The position numbers and the translations under genes are program-made. The notes beneath the pieces are model-generated. The model was not told where the DNA came from and searched no databases. It saw only the letters and a list, made by a program, of their open reading frames with translations. Shown piece by piece: positions 5,266 to 12,411 of a stretch of 12,411 bases of DNA. The stretch lies in NCBI GenBank assembly GCA_040904625.1, contig JBBDTC010000024.1, positions 1-12,411 of the forward strand. Direction: 5' to 3'. The number at the start of each line of letters is the position of its first letter. The first letter of the stretch is position 1. The stretch is from JACKNG01 sp040904625 (GTDB taxonomy: Bacteria; Pseudomonadota; Gammaproteobacteria; Ga0077536).

Positions 5266-6639
5266 TCAGTGTTGGGCGGTAACGCGCCAGACGGTGTTGC
5301 CGACGTCGTCGGCGACGAGCAATGCGCCCTGGCTGTCGAGGGCGACCCCGACAGGCCGGCCGAATGCGTCGCCGTCGTCGCTGAGGAAGCCGGTCAACAC
5401 GTCGATGGGCCGACCGGCTGGCTGACCGTTGGCGAAAGGCACGAAAATCACCTTGTAGCCGCTATGCGGCCGGCGATTCCACGATCCATGCTGGCCTATG
5501 AACATACCGTCGCTGAATGGCGGCGGTAACGAGGTTCCGGCAGAGGACGCCAGACCGAGCGAGGCCGTGTGGGCGCCGAGCGCATAGTCGGGCGTGATCG
5601 CGCTCGCGACGAGTTCGGGGCGCTGTGGTGCCACCCGGGCGTCGACATGCTGGCCGAAGTAACTGTACGGCCAACCGTAGAAGCCGCCCTCATGCACTGT
5701 CGTCAGATAGTCGGGAACGAGATCGCTGCCGAGTTCGTCACGCTCGTTCACCACGGTCCATAGCGCACCCGAGGTGGGCTCCCAGGCCATACCGTTCGGG
5801 TTGCGCAGGCCGGAGGCAAAGACACGCAGCGTGCCGCTTGCGATATCCACCTCGAGAATGGCCGCGCGCAGCACCTCGGCGGCCATGCCCCGCTCGGCAA
5901 CATTGCTGTTCGAACCCACGGTGACGTAAAGCCGGGCGCCGTCGGGGCTCGCGATCAGATTTTTCGTCCAGTGGTGATTGATCGGCCCGGCCGGCAGATC
6001 GACTACTTTATCCCCGGCCGACGTGATGCGCGTGTCGCCTGCAACGTACGGAAAGCGCACCAGCGCGCCGGTGTTCGCCACGTACAGACTCTGCCCTACC
6101 AATGCCATGCCGAACGGCGAGTCGAGTCCATCCAGCAGGACCTCGCGCAGCTCGGCCACGCCGTCACCATCGGCATCGCGAAGCAGCGTGATGCGATTGG
6201 CGCTCGGCACCGCCGCGCCGGCCCGTTTCATGATCAGACCCGTAATCCAGGACCGCAGGCCTTTCTCGGCCTCGGCCTTCGGCGGCGCATTGGTCTCGGC
6301 CACCAGCACGTCGCCGTTCGGCAGCACGTAGAGCCAGCGCGGGTGATCCAGTTCACTGGCGAATGCAGCTACGTCCAGGTTCGGTGCGGCCTGCGGCGTC
6401 GCGGCGGGCGGCCAACCGCGGGCAGGCGCGATGTTGACGGTCGGAACAAAAGATTCACGCGGCGGCGGCAATGTCGGTTCCGGTCCGATGCCGGCCTCGA
6501 CTGGCAACGTTGCTACGTCGCCGCACGCGCTGAGCGCCACGAGCGCAAGCACACCAATCGACCAGACTACGCAGCAACCGCACCCAGGCATCTTCGCGTC
6601 GCGAACAGTCGCTGCGGCGGGAGCCGGCCTCATATCCAT
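5266..6639 (-). CDS. PQQ-dependent sugar/sorbosone dehydrogenase-like lipoprotein
   Basis: The N-terminus carries a lipoprotein signal: a hydrophobic run ending in the lipobox LSAC, with the modified cysteine at residue 39. The mature part, after a proline-rich linker to about residue 85, is a six-bladed beta-propeller of the soluble PQQ glucose/L-sorbosone dehydrogenase family. Diagnostic stretches are DGLDSPFGMAL, INHHWTKNLIASPDG, GLRNPNGMAWEPTSG, GGFYGWPYSYFG, FIGQHGSWNR and GRPVGVALDSQGALLVADD. The family oxidises sugars or aldoses with PQQ in the periplasm, though many members have no known substrate. It is probably anchored in the outer membrane facing the periplasm. The ATG at 6639 has GAGG about 10 nt upstream. 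The ATG at 6591 would give a more typical 22-residue signal and is a serious alternative. It follows the kinase gene by 12 nt, probably in the same operon. Confidence 0.85.
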   Translation of the reverse strand: MDMRPAPAAATVRDAKMPGCGCCVVWSIGVLALVALSACGDVATLPVEAGIGPEPTLPPPRESFVPTVNIAPARGWPPAATPQAAPNLDVAAFASELDHPRWLYVLPNGDVLVAETNAPPKAEAEKGLRSWITGLIMKRAGAAVPSANRITLLRDADGDGVAELREVLLDGLDSPFGMALVGQSLYVANTGALVRFPYVAGDTRITSAGDKVVDLPAGPINHHWTKNLIASPDGARLYVTVGSNSNVAERGMAAEVLRAAILEVDIASGTLRVFASGLRNPNGMAWEPTSGALWTVVNERDELGSDLVPDYLTTVHEGGFYGWPYSYFGQHVDARVAPQRPELVASAITPDYALGAHTASLGLASSAGTSLPPPFSDGMFIGQHGSWNRRPHSGYKVIFVPFANGQPAGRPIDVLTGFLSDDGDAFGRPVGVALDSQGALLVADDVGNTVWRVTAQH

Positions 6640-6651
6640 GCTTCGGCCGCC

Positions 6652-7770
6652 TCAGGCGGACGGAAGAAAGACACGAAAAGTTGCGCCCTGGCCCAACTCG
6701 CTTTGGACCGAGATGTGGCCGCCATGCGCCTCTGCGATGTTCTTGCAAATGTAGAGTCCGAGACCAAGGCCACGCCGGGCGTCGCGGTCGCGCTTGTAGA
6801 ACCGCTCGAAGATGTGCGGCATGTCGTCCGGGTGGATGCCCGAGCCGGTGTCACGGACGACGAGTTCCAAGTCGGTGGTGCCATGCTCGACGTACAAGTC
6901 GACGACACCTCCCGACGGCGTGAACTTCATCGCGTTGCCGAGCAGGTTCGATACCATTTGCACGACACGATCGTGATCGACCACCACAATCACGGGAGTG
7001 GCCGGAAAATCGATATGCAAACTCAGTCCGCGCTTGGCAAACAGTGGACCATAGATGTGGCGCACCTCAGCGAGCAGCGCTCCCGCGTCGACCCGTTCCT
7101 TAGCGAGCTGAAACGTCTCCGCCTCGATGCGCACGACATCCAGAAGATCGGTCAATAGCCTCCCCATCCGGATGGCAGCGCGATTGATGTCCTCGGCCGC
7201 CTCGCGCGTCGAGTCCTCCGCCGTGCCTTCCGCAAGGATGGACGAATTTGCCATGATCACTGTGAGCGGGCTGCGCAAGTCGTGCGCTACCATGGCGAGC
7301 ACGTCTTCACTGCGATCGAGCGCGGCGGCGCTCGTGTCGGCGTCTTTTCGCTCCGCGACCAGGTGTTCGTCGGTATCCCGCCGCTGCGCCAGCCTCTCGG
7401 CGCGATCGTCATCGATTCGCCCCCTGAGCGCGTCGCTCCGGCGATCGGCATGGTGTCGTTCACGCGCGAGCATAGCGTCTGTCGTTTCGCGCTCGGCCTG
7501 CTTGGTTCCGTCCGCGACGAGGCGCTCGAGCGCAATGCCGTCATCGGCTGGCGGGTGCTCGCCGCGCTCATACGCAAGCACACGATCCGCACTCCGCCTG
7601 TATCTCAACAGTCGCGCGTCCGCGCTATAACGATCGCGCTCGATGAGGTCGTCAAACAGGCGTCGCTCGTTCGCCGCGGCGCCATCAATGCTCATGTCGG
7701 CGCCGGCACGCTCCGCGCCCAGGCTGTCGTCGGTCCGCGCCCGGCTGATATCCTTTTCGTCTCGCTCCAT
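6652..7770 (-). CDS. Soluble sensor histidine kinase with charged repeat N-terminus
   Basis: The C-terminal two thirds is a complete kinase core of 372 aa total: H-box SEDVLAMVAHDLRSP with His163, N-box SNLLGNAMKFTPSGG (about 274-288), G1 box RDTGSGI (Asp307), F-box IFERFY, and G2 box GLGLGLYICKNIAEAHGG (334-351). It should autophosphorylate and pass phosphate to a response regulator, none of which is in the window. There is no membrane segment or recognisable sensor domain. Residues about 1-150 are highly charged, with recurring TDxxLxxERxxAD units (about 13-25, 97-109, 133-145), probably a long coiled coil. ATG 7770 is chosen for GGAGGG at 6 nt; the frame runs open to 7899, but that overlaps the ATPase end. 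The gene sits 80 nt after the ATPase and 12 nt before the lipoprotein. Confidence 0.85.
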   Translation of the reverse strand: MERDEKDISRARTDDSLGAERAGADMSIDGAAANERRLFDDLIERDRYSADARLLRYRRSADRVLAYERGEHPPADDGIALERLVADGTKQAERETTDAMLARERHHADRRSDALRGRIDDDRAERLAQRRDTDEHLVAERKDADTSAAALDRSEDVLAMVAHDLRSPLTVIMANSSILAEGTAEDSTREAAEDINRAAIRMGRLLTDLLDVVRIEAETFQLAKERVDAGALLAEVRHIYGPLFAKRGLSLHIDFPATPVIVVVDHDRVVQMVSNLLGNAMKFTPSGGVVDLYVEHGTTDLELVVRDTGSGIHPDDMPHIFERFYKRDRDARRGLGLGLYICKNIAEAHGGHISVQSELGQGATFRVFLPSA

Positions 7771-7850
7771 CGCTCGCCCTCCGTGCATTGATGCTACGCG
7801 TCGATAGCGCCGACGTAAAATCACTCCACGCTGTAGCAATCGCTCCCCGA

Positions 7851-10502
7851 TCAAGGCGTCCCATGCCTCGGGCCGCGCTCGCGCCTGCGCAGAATCCATT
7901 TATGGGTTTCTTCTGCCGCCAGAAACAGCAAGGCAACCGCCGCCAGTCCCAGCCACTCTTGCAGCGCGATGGGGCTGAGACCCAGCACGCTACTGATGCC
8001 CGGGACGTACATGGCGGCAATGTGGACGAGTTGGGCTGCAGGCACTGCCAGGACCAGAAACGGGTTGGAGAAAAACCGGATGCGCAGCAGTGAGCGCGTC
8101 TCCGAACGGCTGGAAAGGGCGTGAACATTGCCGAACAGTACCATCAGCATGAGCGTCAGGTTGCGCGCCGCCTCGATGCTGTAATCCTGGTAGTTGAGCC
8201 AGGCGAACACCAGAAACGCCAGCGCTCCCATGATGCCGCCGGCGACCAGCACATGCTCGATGATGTGACGGTCGAAAATGGGCTCGCGCGGTGATCGTGG
8301 CGGCCGAGCCAATTCGCCGCCCTCTTTGGGCTCGAAAGCGAGCGCGACATCCTGCACGCCGTTGGCAATCAGATTCAGCCATAGCAGCTGCACCGCGAGC
8401 AGCGGCATGGGTAGCCCTGCCGCCACGGTGAGGAAAAACAGCAACAGCGCCGAGAATCCTGTCGCCACGAGCAGCGCGATGACTTTGCGGATGTTGTTGT
8501 AGACGATACGACCTTGTTCGATACCATCGACAATCGAAGCGAAATTGTCATCAGTGATAATGATTTCGGCCGCTTCCTTCGCCACGTCGGTGCCGCGCTT
8601 TCCCATCGCGACGCCGACGTGACTCTGGTGCATGGCCGGCGCATCGTTGACACCGTCACCGGTGACGGCGACGAAATGGCCTGCACGCATGAGAGATTCC
8701 ACTATCTGCCTTTTCTGCTCCGGGGCGATACGGGCGAAGACCCGCGCGGAACGGATGATGTCATCGGCTTCGAATTCGCCGCGCGCGTTGGCCTGCTGGA
8801 TCATCGCGCCGCTTACCACGTCGTCATTCTCATCACACAACCCGAGATCGATCGCTATCGCTCGAGCCGTTGCCGGATGATCGCCCGTGACCATGGCCAC
8901 TTCGACCCCACCTGTTCGACACCGCTCCAATGCTTCGCGCGCTTCAGGACGTACCGGATCGATCATCGCAACCATGCCCAGAAATACCATGTCCGTCAGC
9001 GCGTCGTCGGTCGATGCGCTGGTCATGCTGCGCCGACCCAAGGCGATAATGCGATAGCCACGCGCCGCTTCAGCAGTGAACTGAGCTTCAATCGCAGCTT
9101 CATCGATATCCGCGACCTCATCACCGACAAGCATGCGGTTGCACATGGACAGGACCTTCTCCGGGCTGCCCTTGACATGCGCCGCCAACTCCCCCGACTG
9201 CCGGTTGATGCTGCCACTGAACGCCTTCTCCGACTCATAGGGGATGAGGTGCTCTCGCTCCTGCTCATCACGAATCGATGACAGCGACAAACCCAGCTTC
9301 TTCGCCAGCACCAGAAAGGCGACATCGACGATGTCGCCGTGGGAAGTCCATTCACCACCGGCATAATCCAGATGGCTCTCGTTGGCGAGCACACCGGTCA
9401 CACAGAGTTCAGTCAGGGCCGGCCCGGGATCGGCGCCAATCTCGCCGCCGGGATTGACACCCTCTCCGGAGACATCGGCAACCGAGCCGTCCGGCAACAG
9501 GATCCTGCGGATCGTCAACTCATTGACTGTCAGCGTGCCGGTCTTGTCGGAGCAGATGAAGGTGCATGATCCCAGAGCTTCGACTGCCACCAATTTGCGA
9601 ATGATGACATTGTGTTTGGCCATACGGTTCATACCTATCGCGAGTGCGACGGTGAGCGCGGCAGGCAATCCTTCGGGAATGGTCGAAACCGCCAGGCCGA
9701 CAACCATGAGAGACATGCTCTGCAGGTCGTATCCGCCCCGCAACACCATCATGGCCAGCAGAGTGGCAATCGCGATCAAGATGATCCCCGCCACCTGATA
9801 GGTGAAGCGGCGAATGCGGATCACCAGCGGCGGGTCCGCCTCGACTTCGCCTGTGACCTGGTCGGCGATCAACCCCAGCTGTGTGCTCTGGCCCGTAGCG
9901 ACTACCAGGCCGCGGCCTCGGCCATGGGTGACGATGGTCCCGGCAAAGCAATCGCCGTAGCGCTCTGCCACCGACACATCCCCGACCTGGCTGCGGTAGG
10001 GTGATTTCTCCACCGCCATCGACTCGCCGGTCAGCATCGACTCGTCGACACCCAACTCCTGAGCGCTGAGGAGCTCCAGATCGGCCGGAACCTTGTCGCC
10101 GGACGCCAGCAACACCACGTCGCCGGGCACCAGGAACTCAATGTCGATCTTCTGCGTCGAGCCGTCACGAATCACTTGCGCCTGCCCACGCACCATGTTG
10201 CGCAACGCCGCGGCGGACTTCTGTGCGGAGTACTCCTGCACTGACCCGATGGCGGCGTTGAGAAGCAACACGGCGAAAATGAAGATTGCGTTCGGGATCT
10301 GGGCCAAAGCCAGGGAGACCAGCGCAGCGACGAGCAGGATATAGATGAAAGGGCTCAAAAACTGGCGCGCGAAGATCTGCAGCACGCCGGGCAACGGCGT
10401 TTCGGGAAGATTGTTCGGGCCGTAGTGCTCGAGACGCCTCGCTGCCTCGGCCGAAGACAATCCGGACGGGTCTCGATCGACGGGATGTGGCGCGTTGGTC
10501 AT
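7851..10502 (-). CDS. Cation-transporting P-type ATPase (P2-like), 883 aa
   Basis: This is an inner-membrane pump using ATP to move cations. All P-type landmarks are present: N-terminal cation-ATPase domain, actuator loop LTGES (about 157-161), membrane motif PEGLP (276-280), phosphorylation site DKTGTLT with Asp319, nucleotide-binding KGSPE (444-448), MVTGDHP (537-543), hinge TGDGVND (614-620), and the C-terminal membrane domain. PEGLP and the full C-terminal domain place it with the P2 (Ca2+ or Na+/K+ type) pumps, not with heavy-metal P1B pumps; no metal-binding N-terminal cysteines are seen. The M6 stretch reads NLIANGVQDVALAFEP instead of the Ca2+-pump NLVTDGLPA pattern, so the ion cannot be named. 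ATG 10502 starts directly at the family N-terminus, though no good Shine-Dalgarno precedes it; upstream codons look non-coding. Confidence 0.9.
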   Translation of the reverse strand: MTNAPHPVDRDPSGLSSAEAARRLEHYGPNNLPETPLPGVLQIFARQFLSPFIYILLVAALVSLALAQIPNAIFIFAVLLLNAAIGSVQEYSAQKSAAALRNMVRGQAQVIRDGSTQKIDIEFLVPGDVVLLASGDKVPADLELLSAQELGVDESMLTGESMAVEKSPYRSQVGDVSVAERYGDCFAGTIVTHGRGRGLVVATGQSTQLGLIADQVTGEVEADPPLVIRIRRFTYQVAGIILIAIATLLAMMVLRGGYDLQSMSLMVVGLAVSTIPEGLPAALTVALAIGMNRMAKHNVIIRKLVAVEALGSCTFICSDKTGTLTVNELTIRRILLPDGSVADVSGEGVNPGGEIGADPGPALTELCVTGVLANESHLDYAGGEWTSHGDIVDVAFLVLAKKLGLSLSSIRDEQEREHLIPYESEKAFSGSINRQSGELAAHVKGSPEKVLSMCNRMLVGDEVADIDEAAIEAQFTAEAARGYRIIALGRRSMTSASTDDALTDMVFLGMVAMIDPVRPEAREALERCRTGGVEVAMVTGDHPATARAIAIDLGLCDENDDVVSGAMIQQANARGEFEADDIIRSARVFARIAPEQKRQIVESLMRAGHFVAVTGDGVNDAPAMHQSHVGVAMGKRGTDVAKEAAEIIITDDNFASIVDGIEQGRIVYNNIRKVIALLVATGFSALLLFFLTVAAGLPMPLLAVQLLWLNLIANGVQDVALAFEPKEGGELARPPRSPREPIFDRHIIEHVLVAGGIMGALAFLVFAWLNYQDYSIEAARNLTLMLMVLFGNVHALSSRSETRSLLRIRFFSNPFLVLAVPAAQLVHIAAMYVPGISSVLGLSPIALQEWLGLAAVALLFLAAEETHKWILRRRERGPRHGTP

Positions 10503-10742
10503 GTTGGAGAGGACGGAGATCAAGGCAGTGTTGCAATAGTGCGCGAATCTCTTCCCCGGCACCGTGAGCAGGTCTGGACCAGCGCAGTGTACAGGCCATA
10601 GCCCCAGGGCTTTTGATCCAGAGCACTTCCTCGGCGCCCTCGTGACGGCCGCGATACAGGATATCGACGGATCACGGCAGCCGAACATCGAGCATCACGC
10701 GCCGCGGCGACTTCCGCGCCGTCTTCGAGTACCGTGACAGCC
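10503..10742. promoter_or_regulatory. Divergent intergenic region between ATPase gene and rsgA
   Basis: The 240 bp separate the minus-strand ATPase start from the plus-strand rsgA start, so promoters for both are expected here. I see no convincing -35/-10 pair, no long inverted repeat and no gene I can support. Open frames crossing it on the minus strand have the composition of antisense shadows. Confidence 0.35.
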
Positions 10743-11669
10743 ATGCCACGAGCCAGACCAAGCCGCCAGGGGTGTGCAAGCGAAAAACCGCTGGACGGCC
10801 GCATCGTGGCCGACTTCGGCCATCATGTGCTGGTCGAAGACGCCGCTCGACACGTCCATCCGTGTACCGTCCGCAAGCGCAAACTGCGTGCGGTGTGTGG
10901 CGACCGCGTGCGCTGGCAGGCGGGTCTTCACGGCGAGCGGGGCATCGTCGAATCGCTGTTGCCCCGGATCAACGCGCTGACCCGACCAGACAGCCGCGGC
11001 AGACCCGACACGCTGGCGGCCAATCTGGATCAGCTCATCATCGTCTGCGCCGTGGCGCCGCCGCTCGACGCCAACCTCATCGATCGCTATCTCATGGCCG
11101 CCGCAGCCATGGATGCCGCGGCCGTCATCGTGTGCAACAAGATTGAACTCGCGGCGGCGTCTGCTGCGGGCGCCGGCGAAGAAACCCTGGTCGAGTATGC
11201 GGCGGTCCCCTACCCCGTGGTTCGCACCAGCGTCGCGACCGGACAGGGCCTGGAACGGCTCGCCGCCCTGTCCCGTGCGCGCACCAGCGTGCTGGTCGGG
11301 CAGTCGGGCGTCGGCAAGTCCTCCTTGCTCAATGCCCTGTGCCAGCACAGCGGCGCCGCGGTCGGCGCGGTATCGGCCCGCAGCGGCGAGGGCACCCATA
11401 CGACCAGCGCTTCCAGGCTTTATTCCTTGCCGGGCGGGGGCGAGATCATAGATTCGCCAGGTGTGCGCGAATACACGCCCTATCTCGAGCGCGACTGGAA
11501 TCCGAGCGCGGGTTTTCCGGAATTCGTCGAACCTGCCCGATCATGTCGCTTTCGCAATTGCCGGCACCTGAACGAACCGGGCTGCGGCGTCAAGGCTGCG
11601 GTCGATCGAGCGCAAATCAGCACGCGGCGTTATGCCAGCTACCGGGTGCTGGCCGGCGAGGCCGGCTGA
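10743..11669 (+). CDS. rsgA: Ribosome small subunit-dependent GTPase A (RsgA)
   Basis: RsgA is a GTPase that acts late in 30S subunit maturation and releases from the subunit on GTP hydrolysis. The 308-aa product has the circularly permuted GTPase order diagnostic for the family: G4 NKIEL (132-136) comes before G1 GQSGVGKSSLLNAL (186-199), then the GEGTHTT switch (215-221) and G3 DSPG (237-240). The N-terminal part is the OB-fold domain, and the C-terminus has the zinc site C268, C273, H275, C281 (CRFRNCRHLNEPGC). The start is ATG 10743; a GTG three codons earlier (10734) is an alternative, and neither has a strong Shine-Dalgarno. The N-terminus is short compared with E. coli RsgA. It is followed after 2 nt by the spermidine-synthase-like gene. 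Confidence 0.95.
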   Translation: MPRARPSRQGCASEKPLDGRIVADFGHHVLVEDAARHVHPCTVRKRKLRAVCGDRVRWQAGLHGERGIVESLLPRINALTRPDSRGRPDTLAANLDQLIIVCAVAPPLDANLIDRYLMAAAAMDAAAVIVCNKIELAAASAAGAGEETLVEYAAVPYPVVRTSVATGQGLERLAALSRARTSVLVGQSGVGKSSLLNALCQHSGAAVGAVSARSGEGTHTTSASRLYSLPGGGEIIDSPGVREYTPYLERDWNPSAGFPEFVEPARSCRFRNCRHLNEPGCGVKAAVDRAQISTRRYASYRVLAGEAG

Positions 11670-11671
11670 GC

Positions 11672-12346
11672 ATGGCCAGAGCGCAGCGCGAGATCCTGGT
11701 CGAAGCGACGACCCCTGACGGGGAGCCGCTCACGCTCACCGCCGAGGATGGCGAGCACGTCGTACGGGTGCGCGGTCAAACGCTGATGTCCAGCCGCTGC
11801 AGCGGCTCCGAACAGGTCATGGCCACGCTCGCCTGCGCGCAGGGCGTGCCGATGGATAACGCCCGGATACTCGTCGGCGGACTCGGCCTGGGTTTCACCT
11901 TGCGGGCGGTCCTCGATCAGGCCGGCACCACGACACGAATCACCGTGGTCGAACTGCTGGCCCTGGTCGTCGATTGGAACCGCGGCCCGCTGGGGTCGTG
12001 CGCGGGCCGGCCGCTGGACGATCCGCGGGTCAGCGTCCACGTGGGCGATCTGCTGGATTACCTCGCCGTAGGCGGCCACGGCTTCGATGCGATCCTGCTC
12101 GACATCGACAACGGTCCGGAAGCGTTCACCGTGCGCAGCAACGAACGCCTCTACCACCCGCCCGGGCTCGCCCTGTTGCGCCGCGCGCTGCGTGCGGGCG
12201 GCGTGCTCGTCGTCTGGTCGGCGTTCAGGAGCCGGGCCTTCGAACAACGACTGCGCCAGGCCGGGTTCGAAGCCCGCAGCGTGACGACGCGAGCACGCGC
12301 CGCTGTCGGCAAGGGCCGTCGCCACACGCTGTTCGTGGCCTACTAG
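11672..12346 (+). CDS. Spermidine-synthase-like class I methyltransferase-fold protein
   Basis: This 224-aa protein has the Rossmann fold of polyamine aminopropyltransferases and class I SAM-dependent enzymes. The glycine-rich nucleotide-binding loop is GGLGLGFTLRA (69-79), strand 2 ends in an acidic residue (VVELL, E94), GDLLDY follows (125-130), and DAILLDIDNGPE (139-150) stands where true spermidine synthases have the catalytic Asp motif. The N-terminal beta-hairpin of SpeE is reduced, and DNGP replaces the usual motif. It therefore belongs to a clade of spermidine-synthase-like proteins whose reaction is unknown, and I would not call it speE. The ATG lies 2 nt after the rsgA stop with GAGG about 10 nt upstream, so co-transcription is likely. 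It ends with TAG at 12344-12346. Bases 12347-12411 hold no gene I can see. Confidence 0.8.
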   Translation: MARAQREILVEATTPDGEPLTLTAEDGEHVVRVRGQTLMSSRCSGSEQVMATLACAQGVPMDNARILVGGLGLGFTLRAVLDQAGTTTRITVVELLALVVDWNRGPLGSCAGRPLDDPRVSVHVGDLLDYLAVGGHGFDAILLDIDNGPEAFTVRSNERLYHPPGLALLRRALRAGGVLVVWSAFRSRAFEQRLRQAGFEARSVTTRARAAVGKGRRHTLFVAY

Positions 12347-12411
12347 GGCCTGTTGATCTTTCATTGTTCGGCGCTGCTGTGGCCATTTTCGTGATCCGGC
12401 AAGGCGGAGCG

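Noticed and set aside
6647..6659. CCGCC-TCA-GGCGG mini-hairpin around the kinase stop codon
   Set aside because: Five-base-pair arms of pure GC are common by chance in this composition and no T-run follows.
5971..7158. Long plus-strand open frame of 395 codons
   Set aside because: It lies antisense to the lipoprotein and kinase genes, both with clear family motifs; its composition (many R, H, Q) is that of an antisense shadow in GC-rich DNA.
10520..10804. Minus-strand open frame in the ATPase-rsgA gap
   Set aside because: It overlaps the rsgA start, shows no family pattern and no ribosome-binding site; I treat the gap as non-coding.
11339..12346. 335-codon plus-strand frame starting inside rsgA
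   Set aside because: Only the part from 11672 matches the spermidine-synthase-like family; the upstream part is an out-of-frame reading of rsgA.
12347..12411. GGGCCTGTTGATCT right after the last stop, resembling some insertion-sequence ends
   Set aside because: Only 65 bases are visible, with no partner inverted repeat or transposase, so no mobile element can be claimed.
1..12411. CRISPR array, tRNA or rRNA genes
   Set aside because: No regularly spaced repeat-spacer units and no cloverleaf or rRNA-like sequence were seen; the only repeats are the short array at 2589-2665, the palindrome and the hairpins listed.

Overview
The window suggests a high-GC proteobacterium, probably a gammaproteobacterium. 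This rests on the GC-rich codon choice, the rsgA gene and the prophage-type gene families, not on any marker that fixes the species. It has two parts. Positions 1 to about 5,050 are a mobile or accessory segment with every gene on the minus strand. From about 5,266 to the end lies what looks like ordinary chromosome.

The accessory segment, read in its direction of transcription (right to left), starts with a HigB/HigA-type toxin-antitoxin pair whose toxin frame is broken by a 7-bp tandem duplication, followed by a 267-aa protein I do not recognise. A compact replication module follows: an AlpA-type regulator behind a promoter-like site, a DUF1376 (YdaU-like) protein, an array of about 21-bp repeats that may be a replication origin, an archaeo-eukaryotic-type primase with a C-terminal zinc site, and a run of small proteins. 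These are a 57-aa protein, a zinc-ribbon protein, a 63-aa helix-turn-helix-like protein, a 140-aa protein and a partial gene at the window edge. Most of these genes are joined by 1-8 nt junctions (ATGA, GTGA, TGAAATG), so they very likely form one co-transcribed, translationally coupled unit. AlpA, a primase and repeats, with no integrase or structural gene visible, fit the early region of a prophage or of a phage satellite; the window cannot decide between them.

The chromosomal part has a minus-strand group: a P2-like cation P-type ATPase (883 aa), a soluble histidine kinase with an unusual charged N-terminus, and a lipoprotein of the PQQ-dependent sugar dehydrogenase/sorbosone dehydrogenase type. 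Divergent from these on the plus strand are rsgA (circularly permuted ribosome-assembly GTPase) and, 2 nt later, a spermidine-synthase-like protein of unknown function.

The points most worth a second look are a perfect 30-bp palindrome inside the 63-aa gene (731-760), the repeat array at 2589-2665 with a short ORF running through it, the toxin frameshift at a tandem repeat (4950-4967), and an 11-bp-arm hairpin at 201-233. No stretch longer than about 300 bases lacks a gene. The two largest gaps are 5048-5265, which holds an inverted repeat, and 10503-10742, a divergent promoter region in which I see no gene.
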